Origin: JAICLK01 sp963810525
GTDB lineage: Bacteria; Patescibacteriota; Saccharimonadia; Saccharimonadales; UBA4665
DNA length: 64,000 bases
Reading direction: 5' to 3'
Assembly (NCBI GenBank): GCA_963810525.1
Contig: CAWENB010000003.1
Location: 620,001 to 684,000, forward strand
Shown: piece after piece, positions 57,696-64,000 of the stretch
Position numbering within the stretch: position 1 is the stretch's first letter
Layout: the number at the start of each line of letters is the position of its first letter
Notes under the pieces: generated by a model
Told to the model about the DNA's origin: nothing
The model's input: only the letters and a program-made list of their open reading frames with translations
The model's database searches: none
Translations under genes and position numbers: made by a program

Positions 57696-60600
57696 CAAGG
57701 TGGAAACGGCACTGGCGCAGTCGGCATCCAAGCGGCCAGCGGCGGTATCATATCCATCGGTACGAACGCCACCAATCCGGTCAATATCGGCTACTCGGTC
57801 GCACCGACGTACGTCAATGAAGCACACAGCAATGGTTCAGGTGTACATACTTTAAGCTTTACGCCAACCAACATCGGTGATCTCGTGATTCTGGCAACAA
57901 AGGGTAACCTTAACAATAGAATAGTAAGCGTGAGCGGCGGCGACGTAACTACTTGGCACCTTGTGACTTACAACGATGGCGTGCTTCACGAAGAGATTTG
58001 GGAAGGTGTAGCCACGAGTACTACCGGTGGCGCCACCATAACGGCGAACTACAGTACAAGCTGTAGTGTCGGCGGGAGTGGTTGTGAGATGGTAGCGCAG
58101 GAGTTCTCGTCCACGCTTGGTGCCAGCACCAACTGGAACGTTACTACCGCCGGACAACAAACTAATTCGGCTTCTTTGACCTTAACCTATCCATCGCTTA
58201 CTGCCAGCGAGAACGGCGGCCTATACTGGGGATACGGCTATACGAACGGCACCGGTGCCGCCGGAAGCACGCCCGGCTTCAGCTATTGGCCAATTCCGAC
58301 CACTACCAACGTTGTTGCGTACGACCCGACTATGGTTAAGGGCACAACTTACAGCCCGACGGCCGTAGCAAATACTGGTACAACTGTAACCTCTGACGCC
58401 GTCGCCGCCATCATCACCGCTACGAGCAGTAGCGTCAATATCGATGGTGCTACCTCACTCGAAGGCCCGGTAACCTCGCCGCTCATGGTGAATAGCGGCA
58501 GCAACCTGACGAACGCCTTCCAGGTGCAGAACGCCTCGGGCGTCAGTAATTTCAATGTCGACACCGTTCACAACCAGGTCTCGATCGGTTCCGGCGCTGT
58601 CACTACCACGCCGAACTATCTCTACTTGCCGGATATCAGTAACAACGCCAGCGGCAATGCCGCGATTACCGGCCAATGGCAAAGCTCCAACAACTGGGGA
58701 ATCGGTTCGAACAGCAATACGGGCGACAGCATACTCCACCTGGGTATAGTCACGTCCGGCACCAATACCTGGAGCACCACACAAAATCTTAACCTGCTCG
58801 TAGCCGGTACCGAGGAGGTGCAGCCGACAACCGGTAACGATTCCGCGACCGCGCTACAGGTCAAGAATGCCGACGGTGAATCGGTGCTCCAGACCGGTAC
58901 GCTGCAAACGGTGAACAGCATTACCAACTACATTGCCGATTCGGAGTTCGCACTCGGCAGCGGCAGTTGTCCGCTCACCGACTGGAGCGTGGTGGCGAGT
59001 GCGACCTGCTCCCAGAACACAACGGCTTCAGACAGCTACAATGGCGGCACGTCGCTGCTGCTCAACACTACGGCGACGGCCGGCGACGGTGTTACGACCA
59101 CGCATTTCACTACCGCGCCTCCCACGACGAGTGGCGGGTATTACACGGTGTCGTTCTACGCGATGCAAACCAGCGGCACACCGCTGTCCGGCCTCAACCT
59201 GACAGCAGCGGCAACCTCTGGTGCTGGCAACCCCAGTAACACGTGTACCATTGACGGCCAGGCGGCGAATACATTGAATGCAAGCGGCTTCGAGCGCGTG
59301 GTTTGTACCATCGGGAACTTTACGGGCGTCAGCACGATTGCGACGCTAAAGATCATAACTTCCGGCACGGTGACGGCCGACACCACATACATCAGCGACG
59401 TCCAGCTGCAATCGGCGGGTTCGTCGAGTGCCGGTGCGTTGTCGGCTCCGCTGGTAGGCCAGCTCCAGCTGCGCGGAGTGGTGTCTACTCCGGTAGCGCT
59501 GCAAAACTCAGCCAACTCCAGCACCGCCCTCCAGGTACAAAACTCCACCGGTTCGACCATCTTTAACGTCAACACCAACAACGTCAACATCAACACTTCA
59601 ACCGCGGGCGTTACTGGCGTCAGCAGCTCAGCGCCCACGAACGTTACTGCAGTTCTGCAGCAATCTAACTCAACCAACCCCCTGAACAGCCAAACCTATA
59701 CTATTAATACTGGTGATCGTGCGAAGGGCGACGTAATAATCGTGTCCATTGCCTTAGCATCGTCTTCTGTAGGGTTAGATCCCACTACTCCCATAACGGG
59801 CGGAGGCGTCAGCAACTGGGTGAAAGTCAACACCAATGTGTATGGTGGCTTCAACGGCGTCGGCGCCACCGTCGTCATGTACGAAGGTACCGTAACTACC
59901 GTCGGCGGCACCACCGCTACCGTGAAGTTTAACACTGCCAACCCGAATTGCTGGGTCGAGCTCATAAGCCAGGAGTTTACGGCCGGCCTGGGCGCCAATA
60001 CCGTCTGGGGTGTCACGGCTTCCGGCACGGCTACGAATACCGACTCCAGCACGACCGTTCCGTTCCCGACGCTGACCTCCGGCAGCACCGGCAGCGGTGT
60101 GTATTACGGTTACAGTTACATCACCCAAACCACGCGGGTTGACCCGGGTACTACCGGCTTCCATTGGTTCGGCACCCCGCTTAACAGTAATACGGTCGGG
60201 TACAACACGGCGCTCACCCCCAATACCAGCTACTCGCCTTCGACCCTGGCGCCCAGTAACACCTATGCCGACTCGATCGGGGTGATCTTGACGCCGACCG
60301 TCGACAACAGCGTGGGGATAAATGGCGCCACGCTCGTGAGCGGGGCGGCATCATCCGCAGCCTTCCAAGTCCAAAACGCCAATGGATCTGCCGACTTCAA
60401 CGTCGATACCGCCAACAACGCCGTCAGCGTGCTCACCGGTAACACCGGGGACCTTTCGCCGTGGCAGTACAGCTCCGACAGCACTGGTAACAACTCTGGC
60501 CTCGGCCAAAACGTGGCCGTGACGGCCAACGGCTACGTGTATGACATGACCGGCTGGGACGCCAATATGATCGATGGCAAAGTCTACTACGGCAAGGTGA

Positions 60601-62309
60601 TGAGTAATGGCCAGATCGAGCATATGGGACCAACTACTACTTCAGCCGCGCTGGTAATGGACCAGGGGGCCGTGGTGGTAAACGGTTACGTCTACCAATT
60701 GGGCGGGGCCACTAATGGCACCGGTACGGCGACCGTGAGTACTGTGCAGTATGCTCAAATAAACCCGGACGGCACGCTCGGTACCTGGCATACGAACGCG
60801 GCTGCCTTGCCCACAGGCGGCAATGGTGTCGCTGGTGCGGCGGTCGTGGCAGCCAACGGCTATATCTACGTCATGGGTGGCTACTACAATACCACCATGT
60901 CATCAGCCGTCTACTATGGGAAGGTGAATGCCGATGGCTCTGTCTCGAACTGGACCACTTCGGCCAATTCAGAACCGACGGCACTTCGATTCGCATCGGC
61001 GGTATACGTCAATGGCAACATCCTCCTCATGGGCGGCACTACCGGTAGCGGCAGCTCGGTGGCGACGACTTACACGGCCTCTGTCAACGCCACGACCGGC
61101 GCAAACGGGGCTTTCAGCACCACTGGCAATGGCACGATGCCAGGCAGCGTCGGCGTCGCGTACGCTACCGCAAGCGTCGTCAACGGGTATGTCTATCTAG
61201 TTGGGGGAGCCACAAATGATGCGGGGGCCTCACCATGGTATTCGCCGGTGAATACCGTGTACTACGGGCAGATAAACTCCGCTGGTAATATTCCGACCTG
61301 GCACACTTCGAGCCAGACGCTTCCCCAGGCCGCGATGTGGCAGGGCGGCGTAACGCTCAACGGGTACCTGTATATAATTGGGGGCTACTATACACCCGGT
61401 GCCAGTCCCGGCATATCTGCAAACATCTTTTATGCCAGTACGGCCCGTCTGCTGGTGAACGGTTCGCTTGACCTGGTCGGAGCGACGGGCAGTGATTTGT
61501 CCAGCGGCGGCGACCAGAGCAGTGGCAGTTCCGGGGGTATGCTAACCGCCGGTGATACGAACATCGTGGGCAGTTTGCAGGTGGCAGACCAGGCGGACTT
61601 TAACCAGGGGGTGGCGGTCGACGGTGACCTGAATGTCGGATCAATCCTGGGGGTTGATACGGCCGCCGCACAAGTGCTGTTTGGCTCGTCGCAGGTAACG
61701 AACGCCAAGCTCGTGTTCGAAAACTCCAGCAATACCAATACTTTGACGCTTATAGTGGGAGCGACGGCGGCTAGCACCACCGTAAACTTGCCGAGTACCA
61801 TGCCGGCCACCAGCGTTCAGCAGGGTGCCTCCTATTTGCCACTGGTGACATACCTGACCGCGGATTCGGCGGCGTCGAGTTCGACTACGTTGGCGGATAT
61901 TACGGCTAACGGAAATGCCAACGACGCGCTAAGCTTCACGATACCGGCCGGAAAGACGATGAACTTTTCACTCAATGTCGATTTCGTCAGCAGCAGCGCT
62001 TCTAATACGGCAATTATTGGCTGGAAGTGTAGTAACGCCTCCCAGACATCGGTCGGGACCGGCGAAGTATTTGGAGCTACCGGTGGTGCGGGCGGCGGCA
62101 CGACTACGGCATGTGGCACTACCGCTGCAACTATTGTGTCTGGCCCCACTTCATCAGGTTCAACGAATCCGGCCTTATCAATCGTAACTGGTACGGTCAA
62201 AGCTAATGCCGGTGCGAGTACCACCATAACCTTTGAATATGCCCGTTCCGGCTCCGGCGTGACCACCACGACCGTAAAAGCCGGCAGCTACGTCCAGTGG
62301 TGGCAATAG
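55380..62309 (+). CDS. Giant modular tail-fibre-like surface protein 3 (2309 aa)
   Basis: A shortened sister of giant protein 2. Residues 1 to about 772 (pre-signal extension, signal with AQSYA at 130-134, constant domain, stalk) are identical to protein 2. Then 596 residues carrying two CBM4/9-like modules are absent. Residues about 773-2068, with two beta-sandwich domains, one CBM-like module and the kelch propeller (about 1690-2018), are again identical. The last ~240 residues (from DQADFNQGVAVDGDLNVGS) are unique and end in a beta-rich, Cys-containing tip (YVQWWQ). Likely an alternative fibre or adhesin with a different tip and fewer glycan-binding modules. It is followed by the second single-pass membrane paralog. 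Confidence 0.8.
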   Translation: MFKPKPRKPVMLAFAFKLYYGFVRRLGSVFKQIFGLRGVFKTAFRQNHHLRIAAIVTFKQDCVWKGTAVSARKTIGALNGMLFVCLVKSSLLKGIAVNTRKYAGKLKTVATITSLSLSFAFAYIFAFTPAQSYAATNNTLNFQARLENASGSIAPDGNYNVSFHLFNASSSSGSTDTGCGTDSNCLWSEQYTYNSGAGSSDVRIHVANGYLSVNLGSNTAFPGTINWAQNLYLTMDIGGTSGSSVTWDGQMSPRIQLTGVPYAFQAYSASQLQELQGTYTDTLQFMTDTTQANTITLPDLGGSFGLLALQSSSPGTQQTGNFNISGTGLLNTLDATGSGTANTLTIGAANASTTGGGINLGTNVTTGAVTIGGTGTTGAITLGQTSTGNNTINIGASAGNTYTQTINIGTSTTNGSTSNVNIGPGTSGTATGTTTIAQNAVIGSKAGTTLTVGQNNVPNAKLNVNTGSTVAFRAYQAGTYDVGQFAETGTGVGTVTTNGTTTVTGSSTQFTQYFQVGDVIQIGSVLATVTAISSDTSLTTSVSFGSASGQTYYRGVVGAGTVTTYGTTAIVGSGTSFTTTFQPGDSIMINGESNIGTIASITDNTHLTLYSAAATSASGLSYARYGYDRLDIKANGNVGIGTNNSSAALMIQPTGVGQTGLLLQAANGQTATTALVNVTDSSSNGSNTLLGVNVNSSSSGGTVNVGYTGSSAVSSTANIGTGYGAAQTVNIGNGAISSGNTNVNIGNGSVTGTGAEVVAIGTTSGSNSTTTIQGGNGTGAVGIQAASGGIISIGTNATNPVNIGYSVAPTYVNEAHSNGSGVHTLSFTPTNIGDLVILATKGNLNNRIVSVSGGDVTTWHLVTYNDGVLHEEIWEGVATSTTGGATITANYSTSCSVGGSGCEMVAQEFSSTLGASTNWNVTTAGQQTNSASLTLTYPSLTASENGGLYWGYGYTNGTGAAGSTPGFSYWPIPTTTNVVAYDPTMVKGTTYSPTAVANTGTTVTSDAVAAIITATSSSVNIDGATSLEGPVTSPLMVNSGSNLTNAFQVQNASGVSNFNVDTVHNQVSIGSGAVTTTPNYLYLPDISNNASGNAAITGQWQSSNNWGIGSNSNTGDSILHLGIVTSGTNTWSTTQNLNLLVAGTEEVQPTTGNDSATALQVKNADGESVLQTGTLQTVNSITNYIADSEFALGSGSCPLTDWSVVASATCSQNTTASDSYNGGTSLLLNTTATAGDGVTTTHFTTAPPTTSGGYYTVSFYAMQTSGTPLSGLNLTAAATSGAGNPSNTCTIDGQAANTLNASGFERVVCTIGNFTGVSTIATLKIITSGTVTADTTYISDVQLQSAGSSSAGALSAPLVGQLQLRGVVSTPVALQNSANSSTALQVQNSTGSTIFNVNTNNVNINTSTAGVTGVSSSAPTNVTAVLQQSNSTNPLNSQTYTINTGDRAKGDVIIVSIALASSSVGLDPTTPITGGGVSNWVKVNTNVYGGFNGVGATVVMYEGTVTTVGGTTATVKFNTANPNCWVELISQEFTAGLGANTVWGVTASGTATNTDSSTTVPFPTLTSGSTGSGVYYGYSYITQTTRVDPGTTGFHWFGTPLNSNTVGYNTALTPNTSYSPSTLAPSNTYADSIGVILTPTVDNSVGINGATLVSGAASSAAFQVQNANGSADFNVDTANNAVSVLTGNTGDLSPWQYSSDSTGNNSGLGQNVAVTANGYVYDMTGWDANMIDGKVYYGKVMSNGQIEHMGPTTTSAALVMDQGAVVVNGYVYQLGGATNGTGTATVSTVQYAQINPDGTLGTWHTNAAALPTGGNGVAGAAVVAANGYIYVMGGYYNTTMSSAVYYGKVNADGSVSNWTTSANSEPTALRFASAVYVNGNILLMGGTTGSGSSVATTYTASVNATTGANGAFSTTGNGTMPGSVGVAYATASVVNGYVYLVGGATNDAGASPWYSPVNTVYYGQINSAGNIPTWHTSSQTLPQAAMWQGGVTLNGYLYIIGGYYTPGASPGISANIFYASTARLLVNGSLDLVGATGSDLSSGGDQSSGSSGGMLTAGDTNIVGSLQVADQADFNQGVAVDGDLNVGSILGVDTAAAQVLFGSSQVTNAKLVFENSSNTNTLTLIVGATAASTTVNLPSTMPATSVQQGASYLPLVTYLTADSAASSSTTLADITANGNANDALSFTIPAGKTMNFSLNVDFVSSSASNTAIIGWKCSNASQTSVGTGEVFGATGGAGGGTTTACGTTAATIVSGPTSSGSTNPALSIVTGTVKANAGASTTITFEYARSGSGVTTTTVKAGSYVQWWQ
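57695..61585 (+). repeat. Duplicated block B, copy in giant gene 3
   Basis: Partner of 40482-44372 (offset 17213). After GTGGC at 61585 the two genes diverge at once into different C-terminal regions. Confidence 0.87.
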
Positions 62310-62323
62310 CCTTCAGGAGAATG

Positions 62324-62358
62324 TACCTCTACATCTTAAAATCTGAGGTACTTTCTCT
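62324..62358 (+). terminator. Probable terminator of giant gene 3
   Basis: GTACCTC (62324-62330) pairs with GAGGTAC (62345-62351) over a 14-nt loop and is followed by a pyrimidine-rich TTTCTCTT tract, 15 bp after the stop. Confidence 0.5.
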
Positions 62359-62411
62359 TACTTTTCTATTTTTATTTACATTTTAACGAACGCATATTCC
62401 GTGTAGCTTGG

Positions 62412-62417
62412 TATACT
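62412..62417 (+). promoter_or_regulatory. -10 element of the second paralog
   Basis: TATACT (62412-62417), 10 nt before ATG 62428, in the same GGTATACTAAT context as the first paralog's -10. No clear -35. Confidence 0.45.
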
Positions 62418-62427
62418 AATATGCGAT

Positions 62428-63394
62428 ATGGATGGATTCTGGGCGGGCAAGCGCAAACCACACACAAATGTACGTTTAAGCCGAACGGTTGGCGGCCGAT
62501 TACGGACGGTTAACAGCGGCGAGGACTCCGATATAGGCGAGGTTTGGGCGCAGCAGCAGCGCATCCGCCTGGCGGAGAGCGTCGAAGAAGCTGCGCGGCG
62601 CGAAGCGCGAAAACAATTACGTAAAGAACGCGGCCTGGTCGGCGTCGCCAAAAGTGATATTTCAGATCTGTCGTCCAAAGTAAAAACCGAACTATTCGGC
62701 AAGCAGCATGTACCGAATCAAAAGCTGCAACACCCGCCGGTTCCCGCGAGTAGCCTAGCGCAATTTGCCGATCCCCGGGTCGAGGAACTCAACAGACAAA
62801 TCTATGCGCAGCGTCTTTCTGCCAAACGTAAGCCTTCAACGAGCGCGAGGTTGCCGTGGATTTTGAGCGCCGTGATTGTCGTGGTGGCAGGGTTGGCCGT
62901 ACTTATCATCCATGTAATCTCTCATCACGATAGTAATTCCAAGCAAGCCGGCCAGGCGGCGGCGCAAAGTCAAAGCTCGGGGAACTATCATCTCGACGCG
63001 TAGACGCAATCGCATCGCGCGACCCGATTTTGTAACGATTACGCGTGATGGACTGGACGCGAGCAAGTTTGGCGGATGGTTTAAAGTGAATGTCGGCAAC
63101 ACCGAGCCGGTATATGCATATCCGGACATCCTTGGTCAGGCAGTGCTGACGGTGAGTGAGTGTCCGCTGCCTTCGAGTATGCTGGTTGACCAAAGCTCCC
63201 AGCTCCTTAATTTTGCCAAAAGCTATAACGCGGATCAATCGTTACAAGTTGACGGCATTACCGTATATATAGCGGCTGCCAGTAACGGTGCTCAAAATGT
63301 CATTTGTGTCAAAGATGATTTGCTCTTGTTGATTAGTTCGACCGTCAAGTTAAGTGACAGTAGCTGGACGACATATATTCGGTCTCTGCGATGA
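62428..63394 (+). CDS. Single-pass membrane protein, paralog 2, interrupted by a +1 offset
   Basis: Paralog of the protein at 53951. The cytoplasmic part has GEDSDIGEVWAQQQRIRLAE and LRKERGLVGVA, then a membrane helix at about 143-164. The literal frame stops at 63003 soon after the helix. The +1 frame encodes the external domain: PDFVTITRDGLDASKFGGW aligns residue for residue with PNYTTLLPAGKSVSELGGW of paralog 1, then VYAYPDILGQ and a C-terminal SWTTYIRSLR like QWSGYVGSLQ. The join lies at about 62980-63020, giving about 321 aa. With the offset the product would lose its external domain. It lies downstream of giant gene 3, repeating the arrangement of paralog 1 after the kelch/glycine-rich giant. 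Confidence 0.72.
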
Positions 63395-63534
63395 CGTCCG
63401 ATAATTCCTATGTCTTTACAAACGAAAGAAATTATTCTTAGTGTATGCTATTTTCTGCCAAACCAGAAGTACTCAAGTCTACCTGGAAGGTTATTCTTGT
63501 ATCATTACTGCCGTCAAAGTGAGATGACCTTTTC

Positions 63535-63563
63535 TTTACAGGTGACCGCTTTCCTGATAGAAT
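63535..63563 (+). promoter_or_regulatory. Promoter of rplU
   Basis: TTTACA (63535-63540), a 17-nt spacer and TAGAAT (63558-63563), 37 bp before ATG 63601. The rest of the 63395-63534 gap shows nothing convincing. Confidence 0.75.
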
Positions 63564-63600
63564 GCATTAATAAATTTAACGGTATAAACTATACAAGGCT

Positions 63601-63909
63601 ATGAAAAAAGCAGTTATTGCTTCTGGCGGTAAACAATATTTGGTATCCGAGGGTGAAGAGCTCAGCATCGAACTCTTAAAAGATGCCGGAAAAATCGTAA
63701 ACTTCGAGCCGCTGTTGGTTATCGATGGCGATAAGGTTTCTGTTGGTACGCCGGTCGTTTCGGGCGTGAAGGTTAGTGCCGATGTGGTTGCAGCCGACGT
63801 CCAGGCCGACAAAGTCACATCGATTCGGTTTAAGGCTAAAAAGCGCGTCCACAAGGTTCGCGGTCATCGTCAACACCAAAGCACCATCAAAATTACAAAG
63901 ATTGCTTAA
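63601..63909 (+). CDS. rplU: 50S ribosomal protein bL21
   Basis: A 102-aa bL21. The start MKKAVIASGGKQYLVSEGEEL, a central VLLVIDGDKVSVGTPVV-like strand (here LLVIDGDKVSVGTP) and the basic tail KAKKRVHKVRGHRQHQSTIKI are all typical and fit the family length. It binds 23S rRNA. A terminator follows within 30 bp, so rpmA, the usual partner, is not cotranscribed here or lies beyond the window. Confidence 0.95.
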   Translation: MKKAVIASGGKQYLVSEGEELSIELLKDAGKIVNFEPLLVIDGDKVSVGTPVVSGVKVSADVVAADVQADKVTSIRFKAKKRVHKVRGHRQHQSTIKITKIA

Positions 63910-63935
63910 GCGATCTTTGCGTACTTGCCATAAAC

Positions 63936-63960
63936 AGCCGGCGTCACGTCGGCTTTTTTT
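63936..63960 (+). terminator. Rho-independent terminator of rplU
   Basis: AGCCG (63936-63940) pairs with CGGCT (63950-63954) over a 9-nt loop and continues into T7 (63954-63960), 26 bp after the rplU stop. Confidence 0.85.
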
Positions 63961-64000
63961 AAAACCAAAAACTGCAATCACAATAGTGCTAGCCGTATCG

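Noticed and set aside
55248..61585. The duplicated blocks as a pure assembly artefact
   Set aside because: Not excluded, but gene 3 has a distinct upstream region, a leader substitution that keeps pairing, an in-frame deletion and a unique C-terminus, which an assembly duplication would not create. Reported as real with a check.
63410..63604. A 64-aa ORF before rplU
   Set aside because: It spans the rplU promoter, has no Shine-Dalgarno or recognisable features and overlaps the rplU start.
1..64000. tRNA or rRNA genes, insertion sequences, prophage or integrase genes
   Set aside because: No cloverleaf, rRNA segment, transposase, terminal inverted repeat or phage structural/lysis gene set was recognised; the fibre-like proteins alone do not make a prophage.

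Overview
The window looks like chromosomal DNA of a Patescibacteria/CPR bacterium, most likely Saccharibacteria (TM7). This is an inference from compact housekeeping genes, a short IF-2, a DUF5663-type protein, a B12-dependent ribonucleotide reductase behind nrdR, and huge repetitive surface proteins with almost no metabolism. UGA is used as a stop (nrdR, yqeY, the GH59 gene), so the recoded code of Gracilibacteria/Absconditabacteria does not apply. No rRNA, tRNA, CRISPR, transposase or integrase was seen.

Region 1 (1-17421) is core genome: an unrecognised C-terminal fragment, an ImmA/IrrE-like peptidase and a ROK kinase (minus strand), rpsA-infB-DUF5663 (plus), priA-def-fmt (minus), a small winged-helix protein, rpsU-yqeY-adk-map, ftsA-ftsZ, and nrdR-nrdJ ending in a strong terminator. 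Several genes have a -10 box only 6-11 nt before the start codon, which suggests leaderless mRNAs.

Region 2 (17422-63394) is an accessory surface/host-interaction island. It holds three giant tail-fibre-like genes (3988, 3494 and 2309 aa). All three start behind the same promoter and the same structured, Shine-Dalgarno-less leader, and share an identical N-terminal export module joined to different distal modules. Alongside them are a 2311-aa kelch/glycine-rich membrane-anchored protein, two paralogous single-pass membrane proteins placed after large surface genes, a secreted GH59 galactocerebrosidase-like enzyme with a ricin-type lectin tail, a thioredoxin-fold protein, and ileS under a translational isoleucine T-box with an ultrashort Stem I. 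The third giant gene is almost exactly the second with 1788 bp removed between two 135-bp direct repeats, plus a new C-terminus: a direct record of module shuffling by recombination.

Region 3 (63395-64000) returns to core genome with rplU, its promoter and terminator.

Four genes (yqeY, ftsA, ileS and the second single-pass membrane protein) are each interrupted by one extra base, always shifting the frame by +1. Either the assembly has insertion errors or something more unusual is happening. The large duplicated blocks should also be checked against long reads.
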